DNA from: Variovorax paradoxus
GTDB taxonomy: Bacteria; Pseudomonadota; Gammaproteobacteria; Burkholderiales; Burkholderiaceae_C
NCBI RefSeq assembly: GCF_029919115.1
Contig: NZ_CP123990.1
Location: 5,668,501-5,732,500 of the forward strand
Direction of reading: 5' to 3'
DNA: 64,000 nucleotides
A model generated the notes under the pieces. That model was not told where the DNA came from and made no database searches. It worked only from the letters and a program-made list of their open reading frames with translations. Shown piece by piece: positions 13,260-21,226 of the stretch (position 1 is the first letter of the stretch; every line of letters starts with the position of its first letter). A program made the position numbers and the translations under genes.

Positions 13260-15182
13260 TCAGGTCGTCGCAGCGGCCGCGCGCTCGCGGGCCTCGGCGG
13301 TCCGCAGGTACATCGACGTCGTTCCCGCGAGCGCATGGCCGAGGTTGTTTTGCACCACCTCCAGCGCGAGCGGCGGCTGTCCTTCGCGCCCTCGGAGGGC
13401 ATGCGCACCATGGGAATGGCGCAGCCAGTGCGTGCTGGCTTTCCTCAACTGCTGCGCCTCGGCACCGTCGAGACGTTCGGCGGCGCGTGCGAGGAAGGCC
13501 TTGATCGCCTGGTAGAGCCCAGACGCCGACCAGGGCACGGGCCGCAGCTGGGCGTCGAAGCGCGCGAGCACCGGAATCCCGCGGTTGCAAGGGGCATCCA
13601 CCTTTCGCTCGAGGCCGTGCCGCGCGAGCTCCTCGCCGAGCTCGTCGACCAGCTCGGCGGGCAGCGGCACCTGACGGCGACGCGCGCCGCGACCGGTCAC
13701 CGACAGAACCCACTGGACGACAACCGCACCCTCAGCGGATGTGGTGCTCACCGGCGCCAGGTCCTCGCATCGCAGGGCCGTGACCTCGGCGAGCCGAAGC
13801 CCGGTGGCATAAAGCCAGCGCATCGCGCGGCGCAGGCGGCGCCCCGGCGGCGTGTCGGCATGCCGGCGCAGCAGCACGTCGACATGGTCCCATTGCGCAA
13901 AACTCAGCATGCGGTGCGTGCCGAGCGGCAAATGCCGATCGGGCGGCAGCGCCACGTCCGCGAACGGATTGGCCAGCGCGTAGCCCTGTCCCACGAGGAA
14001 GGCGAACAGACTGCGCAGGATGATCAACGCCTGGCGCAGCGCCGCCGGCGTGAGCGCGCCCTCCAGCGGCCGCCATTGCGGAGACCAGCGCTGGTGATGG
14101 CGGGGCCCGCACCAATCCGGCGGAGGCGCGGCGAGGAAGGCACGGTAGGCGTGCGCGTCCTCGCCGGACAGCGACGACAGCGCCTTGCCGCGCTCGAGCA
14201 CCGCCCAGAGCAGGAGCCGCTCGGCTTCCTTGCGGTACGAGCGCTGCGTGGCGGACAACTTGCCCTCCGCGGCGCCCTGCTCTCCCTTGGCCGCCAGCCA
14301 GACGCCGATGGCCGCGTGGTCATCGGCGGCCTCCAGCCGGCAGGACCCGGGCGGCGCGCGGAAGCACCCAGCACGTCCGTCGAGTGCGGCCGGCACCACG
14401 AACTTCTCGTAGGGCACCAAACCCGTGGCCGGCGGCACGATCGCCGCCAGCGTGACCGGGCTCAACCGGGCGCGCGGCTGCGTGGCATGCACGGCGACGC
14501 GAAGGCCGGGCACCCCTTCGTTCGCATGCAGCCACTCGAGAATCCGCGCGGCCTTGCGCTCGCCGACGCCGGGTACCTGGACCCACCACCGCGCGCCCGC
14601 GGCGTTGATGCGTCCGACCAGTGCTTCAAGCGTCGGCAGGCCTGCGCGCTCGAGCCGCTCGGCCAACGCCGGATGAAGCCAGGCGGCCACCCCGTCGCCG
14701 GGCCGCGGGTCCTGCGCCACCAGGCTTTCGAGCCATCGCAGCGCCTCGAGCTGCCGTGCGATGACCCGTGCGCGCCGCGACGCCGGGGCACTGCCCGCGC
14801 CGCCGCCCTGCCCTGCCCTGCCGCGCGCCCGCGGGTGGGCGGCTTCGTAGGCTTCGATCTGCTCGGCTTCAGAGAACTCCTCCATTCCCCGCGACGCGGC
14901 GAATTCCGCCAGGTTCGGGAGCGCTGGGGACGCGGCGACACGCCTCGGATCGAGCAGGATGAGCCGGGCGGTGCCGGGCTTACGCTCACGCCGCGCCGCG
15001 GCGGCGAAAGCATCGCGGATCCATGCGATGGTTCGCCGCACGGTCCGCAAGTCGACATGCTCCCCCTCCAGCCGCAGGTAGCGTTCCCAGCTTGCCCGTT
15101 CATCGACCCCCTGGGCCAGCGCCCGCATGAACGCGAAATGGCCACGATGCAGCTTGCGCGGCGGCGGCTTGGGCTTTTTCAT
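13260..15182 (-). CDS. Tyrosine recombinase/phage integrase with N-terminal DUF3701-like region
   Basis: 640 residues, twice the usual integrase length. The N-terminal half (about 1-290) resembles the DUF3701 extension and contains a helix-hairpin-helix-like stretch (VPGVGERKAARILEWL). A SAM-like core-binding domain follows (about 300-400), then the catalytic domain. Its conserved residues are Arg in ATGLRLAEVTALR, the HxxR box in THWLRHSHGAH, and the nucleophile Tyr in GTTSMYLRTAE, so it looks active. The ATG overlaps the stop codon of the small upstream gene (ATGA). Such recombinases often lie beside parAB/repA in large Burkholderiales replicons, where dimer resolution is a plausible role; integration of the element is the alternative. 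Confidence 0.85.
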   Translation of the reverse strand: MKKPKPPPRKLHRGHFAFMRALAQGVDERASWERYLRLEGEHVDLRTVRRTIAWIRDAFAAAARRERKPGTARLILLDPRRVAASPALPNLAEFAASRGMEEFSEAEQIEAYEAAHPRARGRAGQGGGAGSAPASRRARVIARQLEALRWLESLVAQDPRPGDGVAAWLHPALAERLERAGLPTLEALVGRINAAGARWWVQVPGVGERKAARILEWLHANEGVPGLRVAVHATQPRARLSPVTLAAIVPPATGLVPYEKFVVPAALDGRAGCFRAPPGSCRLEAADDHAAIGVWLAAKGEQGAAEGKLSATQRSYRKEAERLLLWAVLERGKALSSLSGEDAHAYRAFLAAPPPDWCGPRHHQRWSPQWRPLEGALTPAALRQALIILRSLFAFLVGQGYALANPFADVALPPDRHLPLGTHRMLSFAQWDHVDVLLRRHADTPPGRRLRRAMRWLYATGLRLAEVTALRCEDLAPVSTTSAEGAVVVQWVLSVTGRGARRRQVPLPAELVDELGEELARHGLERKVDAPCNRGIPVLARFDAQLRPVPWSASGLYQAIKAFLARAAERLDGAEAQQLRKASTHWLRHSHGAHALRGREGQPPLALEVVQNNLGHALAGTTSMYLRTAEARERAAAATT

Positions 15183-15469
15183 GGCTTTGGCTCACTCGGC
15201 GTGGAGGACCTGGAGCCGCCGCCCAAGCCCTGCCAGAATTTCCACCAGCAATGCGCTGGGCGCGGCAGCGCCGACGGCACCGGCGGCAACGGGGCAAACC
15301 TGCTGGCGCTCTGACGACGTCGCCGTTCGGCCTCGAGCGCATGCGCCACGCCGAAGGCCTCGCGAGCGCCGCGCGACGCCCGCGCGCGCCATTCGACAGC
15401 CAGTTGTTCGAGTTCCGCTTCCTCGAGGCTCTCCAGCTCCCCACGACTTGGCCCGGCCGTGCGGCTCAT
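15179..15469 (-). CDS. Small protein coupled to the tyrosine recombinase
   Basis: 96 residues from ATG 15469 (an in-frame start at 15508 is possible). The N-terminal half is an acidic then basic amphipathic helix (ELESLEEAELEQLAVEWRAR, then AHALEAERRRRQ). The C-terminus is Pro/Ser-rich. No named domain. It overlaps the recombinase start by 4 bp, so the two are translationally coupled, and the protein may act as an accessory or directionality factor; that role is inferred from position only. Confidence 0.6.
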   Translation of the reverse strand: MSRTAGPSRGELESLEEAELEQLAVEWRARASRGAREAFGVAHALEAERRRRQSASRFAPLPPVPSALPRPAHCWWKFWQGLGGGSRSSTPSEPKP

Positions 15470-16062
15470 CGACGCGCTCGTTGCACGCGCAACGCGGCCG
15501 CTCGCCACGCAGCCGGATCGCGCAGGGAAGAACGTCCGGCGCGCCCGTCACAGCACCGGGTCAGATCCGCGTTGCAATGCATAATCATCAATGTCGATTC
15601 TAGATGATTTGAGGCGACATTCCACGAAGTCATGTGCAAGGAACGCAGCAAGTTGTTGATATGCAAGGGGGTTTTCCTCCGACGGCATCTCGATGCGCGA
15701 AACGGATGGACAGCTTGCGGATGCATCGACATGCGGTTCGGACCCGCCTTCGAGGTGGCGGCAGCCCTCGTCGGCTGATGAGAATCCCCATCCGCGCCCT
15801 TTCCGGAAACACCCGGGCGGATCAATGCGGCGTGCCTGCCGATCGTCCAGACCGGTAGCTGACATCACGGCACGCGACCATTGACAAAGATGGAGTGAGC
15901 ACTTGCTCCTACCCGATGTGCTTGCGCCCGATGGATCGCGCCACCGCCTTCAGCTCCGCTTGAATCTGTGCCGATCTGGCGCAACGATCCATAGGCAGAG
16001 CAGCCGGCGTCTGCGATGCGCGGAGCAAATCCCAAACACGCTCACATAAGGGCCGGTTCCAG
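15470..16062. other. Intergenic region upstream of the recombinase unit
   Basis: 593 bp without a convincing gene. Around 15575-15610 the sequence becomes AT-rich and holds an ATCATC...GATGAT inverted repeat near 15585-15608, a possible promoter/operator for the minus-strand recombinase pair. Short frames on both strands (for example 15548-15868) have no recognisable motif. Confidence 0.4.
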
Positions 16063-17145
16063 TCAATTGAGCAGCTGCACCTTGTGCAGAACGTCGGCGA
16101 TGGCCTTCACCAGCGAGTCCGACGGCGGCCCCTCCATCGCGCTGGGCTGCAGCGTGAGCGTGACGGTGCCGTCCACCGCCCGCACGCACGAACCCACGGC
16201 CTTGCCCTCGTTCTGGATCGCGATCTTCTGGGGTTTGGCCATGGCTTCGCTGCCCAGCAGGCGCGCGACCACCATTGCCGGCAGCAGCTTCTGGCCGCGC
16301 ACCTTTTCGGCGCGTTTGAGGACCGCGCGCCGGTCCTTGTCGAGCGCCGTGTTGAGTTGCTCCGCGTGCCGGTACTGGATCTCGAGCGGACTGCGGAAGC
16401 ACTCGACCACCGCCGACGGCAGCTGGGCCACGATCAGGGCCTTGCGGACCCAGGTGTGGCTGACGCCGAGCTTCTCGGCCATCTGGCGCTGGGTCGGGAA
16501 CAGCTGCTCCTCGAGCGCGCGCTGGTACATCACGCCTTGCTCATAGGGCGAGAGATCGGCGCGCTCGCGGTTCTCGCGGTCCATGGCCGCGAACAACTCA
16601 GCGTCCCCCAGCTCGTCGACCCAGATGGCCGCGAGCACCGGGATGCCCAGTTCCAGGCACGCGCGGTGGCGCCGGTGGCCGAACACCAGTTCGTAGCGGT
16701 CCGGCTGATCCGGCAGCGCCCGCACGAGGATCGGCTGAACGTTGCCGCCCGCCTGTTCGATGTCCGCCTTGAGCCCGGCGAACTCCGCATTCTCGAACGA
16801 CGCCGGGTGGCGGTTCGCCCAGCGGGAAGCGCGGATGGCCGAGGGGTCCAGCTTGCGCGTTGGCGTCGAGCCGTCGTAATGGCGAAGCCGCTCGCGCAGC
16901 GTCGCGAGTTCGCCCTCCACTGCCTGCATCTGGCCGCGGAAGGCCAGCATCTGCCCGGGGCCGGTGCGCGGGGCGAACTGCCCGGTCTGCGCCGGTGGAA
17001 ACCTGGTTTCCACGGCGGGCGCGGCGCCGGGCAGCGCAGGCGATGCGGGGGCGGCAGGTGTTGAAGCCTGTGCCGGGGGCGCGGCGGGCTCGGGCAACGA
17101 CAGGCCGGCCGTCAAGGCTTCGAGACGTTTACGGGTACTAGCCAT
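16063..17145 (-). CDS. parB: Chromosome/plasmid partition protein ParB
   Basis: 360 residues. The N-terminal 90 residues are a Pro/Ala-rich linker. The ParB/Spo0J nuclease-like domain follows, with VQPILVRALPD and the CTPase motif region FGHRRHRACLELGIPV (GxxRxxA-type box). The HTH DNA-binding domain is near DLSPYEQGVMYQRAL and TQRQMAEKLGVSHTWVRKALIVAQLP. The C-terminal dimerisation region ends at KVQLLN. Start MASTRKRLEAL at 17145; MEVS at 17157 is possible. One 19-bp palindrome, the probable ParB site, lies within the coding sequence of the linker (16995-17013). It forms an operon with parA upstream, with a palindrome array between the two genes. Confidence 0.92.
   Translation of the reverse strand: MASTRKRLEALTAGLSLPEPAAPPAQASTPAAPASPALPGAAPAVETRFPPAQTGQFAPRTGPGQMLAFRGQMQAVEGELATLRERLRHYDGSTPTRKLDPSAIRASRWANRHPASFENAEFAGLKADIEQAGGNVQPILVRALPDQPDRYELVFGHRRHRACLELGIPVLAAIWVDELGDAELFAAMDRENRERADLSPYEQGVMYQRALEEQLFPTQRQMAEKLGVSHTWVRKALIVAQLPSAVVECFRSPLEIQYRHAEQLNTALDKDRRAVLKRAEKVRGQKLLPAMVVARLLGSEAMAKPQKIAIQNEGKAVGSCVRAVDGTVTLTLQPSAMEGPPSDSLVKAIADVLHKVQLLN
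16995..17013. promoter_or_regulatory. parS: Probable parS site inside parB
   Basis: A perfect copy of GTGGAAACCTGGTTTCCAC, a 9-bp inverted repeat around a central T. In the parB reading frame it encodes V-E-T-R-F-P within the low-complexity linker. Confidence 0.7.
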
Positions 17146-17161
17146 TGAAACCTCCATGGCG

Positions 17162-17408
17162 GTGGAAACCTGGTTTCCACGCGGCTGGCGTGGTGCGGAT
17201 CTGTGACCGGGGCGGGTCGAATGGGCGCCGTTGGCGGTGTGGAAACCTGGTTTCCACAAGCGCTATGCCCGGCGCGTGGAAACCTGGTTTCCACGCGGTT
17301 GGCTTGGTGCGGGTCTGTGACCAACGCGGGTCGGATGAGCGCCGTCGGCAATGTGGAAACCTGGTTTCCACGAGAGCTGGGCCCGATGGGCGGAAACCTG
17401 GTTTCCAC
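17162..17408. repeat. parS: parS cluster: five 19-bp palindromes in two 114-bp tandem units plus one
   Basis: GTGGAAACCTGGTTTCCAC occurs at 17162-17180, 17239-17257, 17276-17294 and 17353-17371, and with one changed base (GCGG at the start) at 17390-17408. Centre-to-centre spacing alternates 77, 37, 77, 37 bp. The reason is that 17162-17275 and 17276-17389 are a direct tandem duplication of 114 bp (intervening DNA slightly diverged, palindromes unchanged). Further perfect copies lie at 16995 and 18770. The clustering between parA and parB, inverted symmetry and strict conservation identify this as the partition centromere bound by ParB. It may also autoregulate parB. Confidence 0.85.
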
Positions 17409-17559
17409 GTACCTCGGCCGAGATCCCGGGAGTCGCAGCGCCCTTCTCCGGCCGCGCTCGATCCGTGTGTCGCGCGCGCCGGCCGGGACTGCGGTCCGCC
17501 GGTAGGAACCCTGGCACTGCCAGGGGTCGCGTCGCTGGCAGAAGGGTGTGCAAAGCGGC

Positions 17560-18813
17560 TCATGGCGCCTCCCCTGCGTCCGACCAGCTGCTCACCACCG
17601 ACTGCTCGACGAGGTCAACGAACGCATCGTACGCATCGGCAGCGCGCTTGTACGTCTTGGCTGCGCCCTCGTACTTCTGCACATCGTAGACCGTGGCGAA
17701 CTCGGCCGCCTTGTTGCTGGTCACGCTGGTCTTGGGAATTTCCACCGGCAGCGTGTATTCGCCGTAGGTGGCTTGGATCCACTGACGGACCGCAGGCGTC
17801 GCCGGATCGCTCGGATCGACCCGGCTGAGCAGCACATGCAGGAAGTCGAAGGCCTTGCCCGCGCGTTCGCCGCTCTGCGCATCGAGGTTGGCGCCAAGGT
17901 CGGCCAGCAGCGACCAGAATTGCGCGGACGAGGCAAAGTCCAGTCCGGAAGGCGGCACCGGAACGACGATGCCATTCGCGGCCCACAGCCCGTTGATGGT
18001 CACGTAGGACAGGGAAGGCGGAGTGTCGATGACGATCACGTCGTAGAGGTCGCGCACGCTCTCGAGTCCGGCGTTGAGCACATCCCAGAAACGGGCGCCC
18101 GGCTCCTGCATCTGGCGCGCAGGCAGCGCGAACTCGGCCGAAAACAGGAAGGGCGCGGCCGCCACGAGGTCCAGTCCGTCCCAGTAGGTGGAGCGGATCG
18201 CGTAGCGGATGTCGCTCTGGCTGCCGTCGCACAAGGGCGCGATGGTCATGTCCTCGCTGATTTCCGCCTCCGGCAACAGGCCGTGCAAGGTGGTCAGCGA
18301 GCCCTGCGGGTCCGTGTCGATCGCCAGTACGCGGTGGCCGCGCAGGCTCAGTCCCTGCGCCAGCACCATGGCGGTCGTGGTCTTGGCGACTCCGCCCTTG
18401 AAATTGCCCACGGCGATCGTGAACGCCTTCTTCCCGGCCGGCCGCATCTTGTCGGCACGGTAGGTGCGGGTCCAGGCGCGCAGTTCAGCCAGTTCGAAAT
18501 TGCGCTTTCCACCGGCCGGCGTCAGACGGCCGCTCGGAAGGTCGTCCTTGGTGATGCGATACGCCACATGGGCCTTGTCGACGCCGCACAGCGCCGCGAG
18601 TTGCGCGGTAGAGTAGACCGGCGAGAGCTTTCTCGCCTCGGGCGCGAGTAGCCGGCCCCGGATCTGCTCGACCATCGACCCCGCGCGCGTCGCGAGCGCG
18701 GCGATGCGGGGCATGTCGATGCGAGTGCGCGCGGAACTCGGTGCGGCCAGCGGGACGGGGAGGGGGGCTGTGGAAACCTGGTTTCCACCAGCAACCGGGA
18801 GGGGCGACGCCAT
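17560..18813 (-). CDS. parA: Partition ATPase ParA (with N-terminal HTH)
   Basis: 417 residues, type Ia ParA. The N-terminal 110 residues carry a winged-HTH/MerR-like DNA-binding region (YSTAQLAALCGVDKAHVAYRITKDDLPSG), typical of ParA proteins that repress their own promoter. The deviant Walker A is at GNFKGGVAKTTTAMVLAQGL and Walker A' at AIDTDPQGSLT; Walker B is VIVIDTPPSLSYV. Start MASPLPVAGG at 18813. A parS palindrome covers codons near the start (18770-18788). It is upstream of parB and divergent from repA. Confidence 0.92.
   Translation of the reverse strand: MASPLPVAGGNQVSTAPLPVPLAAPSSARTRIDMPRIAALATRAGSMVEQIRGRLLAPEARKLSPVYSTAQLAALCGVDKAHVAYRITKDDLPSGRLTPAGGKRNFELAELRAWTRTYRADKMRPAGKKAFTIAVGNFKGGVAKTTTAMVLAQGLSLRGHRVLAIDTDPQGSLTTLHGLLPEAEISEDMTIAPLCDGSQSDIRYAIRSTYWDGLDLVAAAPFLFSAEFALPARQMQEPGARFWDVLNAGLESVRDLYDVIVIDTPPSLSYVTINGLWAANGIVVPVPPSGLDFASSAQFWSLLADLGANLDAQSGERAGKAFDFLHVLLSRVDPSDPATPAVRQWIQATYGEYTLPVEIPKTSVTSNKAAEFATVYDVQKYEGAAKTYKRAADAYDAFVDLVEQSVVSSWSDAGEAP
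18770..18788. promoter_or_regulatory. parS: Probable parS site at the parA 5' end
   Basis: A perfect seventh copy of the 19-bp palindrome, overlapping the first codons of parA (residues 9-15, G-N-Q-V-S-T in frame), about 25-45 bp inside the start codon. ParB binding here could repress or mark the parAB operon. Confidence 0.65.
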
Positions 18814-19338
18814 AGAGAAGAGCCTTATTAGACGGAATACGACCATTCTATGAGAATCCGTCGAATGAACAAGAAGCGCGAAGTAGCTGCGCCTTCTGCC
18901 GCGTTCTTGTGTGAGACTTCTTGGGGACCAAGGTGAGGTTGATTGGGATTTGCGGTGCGCGGATGTCCTTCATCCGGCCGGAAGGCGGCCGGCTGGGCCG
19001 CTGCGAGGTCCGCTATGCCACTTTCGGGCTGGCCAGACGCGCTCCAGCGCCGCCGCTTCCCTTGTCCACTCACATCAAATCCCATCCATCCACACACCAG
19101 GGCGCCCGGAATCCCTCCCGATCTCACATCAAATCCCAGCCGATCTCACATTCATTCCCAGTCCTTCTCACAGATCCGGCGCTAAGTTGCTGTCAGTGCT
19201 GGGGAATTCGGATCATCAACTCTTCAATCTCCCAAGTGTTTTCTTATCAATGACTCAAGAGCCGCTGTCCGATCTGTGAATTGACCGATTCACAAAAGAC
19301 CGGCATCATGTGAACCCACTATTCTCCCGAAGGACCCC
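18814..19338. other. oriV: Probable vegetative replication origin with iterons
   Basis: The 525-bp gap between divergent parA and repA contains repeats of CTCACATCAAATCCCA at 19069-19084 and 19123-19138, a variant CTCACATTCATTCCCA at 19145-19160 and a partial CTCACA at 19167. The last three start exactly 22 bp apart, two helical turns, which is characteristic of iterons bound by Rep_3-family initiators. AT-rich sequence lies just before repA (near 19200-19320), suitable for melting. The first part (18814-19020) carries no gene that I recognise and should include the parA promoter. Confidence 0.75.
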
Positions 19339-20715
19339 ATGGAAGAGGGCGAAGCTCCGCGACCGCCGCCCAAGCCGCCCGCCGTCACGGACGAACAGAC
19401 CGTGGCCAAGGCCAACGAGGCCATTGCCATTCGCCCCAAACGTGGCCGGCTGACATTGCTGTCGCGGCGGATCTACAACGCGCTGCTCTACCATTCCCAG
19501 AAGCAGGGCGTCGACGAACCAGTCTACAAACTGGCGCTGAGCGAACTGATCGGGGATGCCCGCTTCAACTCGAACAACACGGAGCTGCTGAAGTCGCACC
19601 TGCGCGACATGCAGGCCACGACCATCGAATGGTCGACCAGCGGCGCCGGCTTGAAGCGCTGGGTGTCATCCCAGCTGCTGGGCACCGTGTCGATCGAGGA
19701 GCAGGGCAGGGGGCGGCCCTGCACGATCACCTGGCGCTATCCCGAAGAAATCCGCGAGCGCCTCGTGAAGCCGCACCAGTACACGCGCGTTCTGCTGGAA
19801 ATCAGCGCGCAGATGCGCAGCTACCCCGCAGCCGTGCTCTACGAAATCGGTGCACGCTATCTCACCTCTCCGAGCCGGCTGTCGATGCGCGAGGATGTGC
19901 TGTGGTGGGCGGCCGTGCTGACCGGACGCAGCGACATCACCGAAGTCGACTACCGCTTCCTCAAGCGGGACGTGATCAGCAAGGCGCTGGCCGAGATCGA
20001 AGCGCTGTGCGAGGACTTCAGCCTCGAGCTCATCGAGCACAAGCGCGGCCGGCGCATCGAGGAGATCCAGTTCCGTGTGGTGCCAAAGATGCAGCAGCGC
20101 CTCGGCGCAGCAGACGATCCGAGTCGCAATGTGTTCGACCTGGAACTCGTCGCCAAGCTGGTGGGACTTGGCCTCAAGCAGGACGAGGCACAGGATCTCT
20201 ATGCATCCACCGACGAAGGGCAGTTGCGCGCCACGCTCGAGCATGTGGAACAGCGCCTGCGCAGCCAGGCCCTGCCATCGCTCAAGTCGCCCGCCGCTTA
20301 CTTCAAGGATGCACTCAAGAAAGGCTATGCGGGCGTCAGAGGGCTGGCCGAGCCGGCGGCCACCGGCGGCGCACTGACATCCTCGGCCGCCAGCCGGACC
20401 GCCCCCGTGCTTGACAGCCAGGACCGGATGCACCGGATCCGCGAGCTCTGGGACAACGACCGCATGCAGAAGGCGAAGGCGCTCTACCAGGAAATGCCCG
20501 AGCCCATGCAGTCGGAGATGCGCGCGCGCTTCGAGACGGAGCGACTCGCGACCGTTGCGGCACCCATCGCGCGGGCCTGGCGCCGCGACGGGCCCGCCAG
20601 CCGCATCGCCGCCACCACGTTCCATCGCTGGCTGGCGCAGATCACCTGGCCCGAGGAACCCTCTGACCGGGTGCTGCTCGATTTCGCGCTGTCGCAAGGC
20701 GTCGCCGGCATGTGA
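19339..20715 (+). CDS. repA: Rep_3-family replication initiator RepA
   Basis: 458 residues. Two winged-helix domains typical of Rep_3/RepB initiators are visible: the first around RLTLLSRRIYNALLYHSQKQG to STSGAGLKRWVSSQLLGTV, the second around YTRVLLEISAQMRSYPAAVLYEIGARYL and beyond. The C-terminal third (after about residue 250) is an extra region with QDLYASTDEGQLRATLEHVE and SPAAYFKDALKKGY, as in initiators of large Burkholderiales replicons. It should bind the iterons directly upstream and recruit helicase. The ATG at 19339 follows GAAGGACCCC. Confidence 0.9.
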   Translation: MEEGEAPRPPPKPPAVTDEQTVAKANEAIAIRPKRGRLTLLSRRIYNALLYHSQKQGVDEPVYKLALSELIGDARFNSNNTELLKSHLRDMQATTIEWSTSGAGLKRWVSSQLLGTVSIEEQGRGRPCTITWRYPEEIRERLVKPHQYTRVLLEISAQMRSYPAAVLYEIGARYLTSPSRLSMREDVLWWAAVLTGRSDITEVDYRFLKRDVISKALAEIEALCEDFSLELIEHKRGRRIEEIQFRVVPKMQQRLGAADDPSRNVFDLELVAKLVGLGLKQDEAQDLYASTDEGQLRATLEHVEQRLRSQALPSLKSPAAYFKDALKKGYAGVRGLAEPAATGGALTSSAASRTAPVLDSQDRMHRIRELWDNDRMQKAKALYQEMPEPMQSEMRARFETERLATVAAPIARAWRRDGPASRIAATTFHRWLAQITWPEEPSDRVLLDFALSQGVAGM

Positions 20716-21226
20716 CGGCACGCTGCAGCGGAATGTAAGCGGACACTCCCTAGGATTTGCTGCAGGGCCCTGACCAGCGGCGGCGACCTTCGACGATCGC
20801 AGCCGGACCCGAGCTCCCGTCGGGGGCCATTGCAGATCTGCTCGGAAGCCGCACGCAGCGAGGACTCCCCTCTGAAACGCTGAACCGGCATCGCGGCGGT
20901 CTCGCCAGGCCGCGTCCTTGCGTGGGACCCGCCTGTCCCCGCGGACTGTTTTTCCACCGGCCGATTCGGGGGACATGACAACTCGGCGAGTTACAAGGCA
21001 AGGCTGCGGCGTCCTTGACGAGGATGACTGCCAGAGGACTTCGGCGCCGCGGTTGTCCTCGATCTTGCGTCGCAAGCAAGTGCGGCGTCTCGGGGCTTCG
21101 CTCGCTCGCTGGCAAGTCGGACCCGCGCGGCTTCGAGGCCCGTGCGGAGATATTGCGCAGCAGGCAGGAGTTGATCCAGCTCGCTGCCGAAGCAAGACTC
21201 GGCTTCCGATTTCGATAGGTCCAGCC
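20716..21226. other. Intergenic, no gene recognised
   Basis: 511 bp between repA and the next operon. Frames on both strands lack recognisable motifs. No clear terminator or repeat was found; the segment may hold the promoter of the Bug-family operon. Confidence 0.4.

Noticed and set aside
17162..17408. Regularly spaced short repeats resembling a CRISPR array
   Set aside because: The repeats are perfect 19-bp palindromes with alternating 77/37-bp spacing arising from a tandem duplication, the spacers are related to each other, and they lie between parA and parB with no cas genes.
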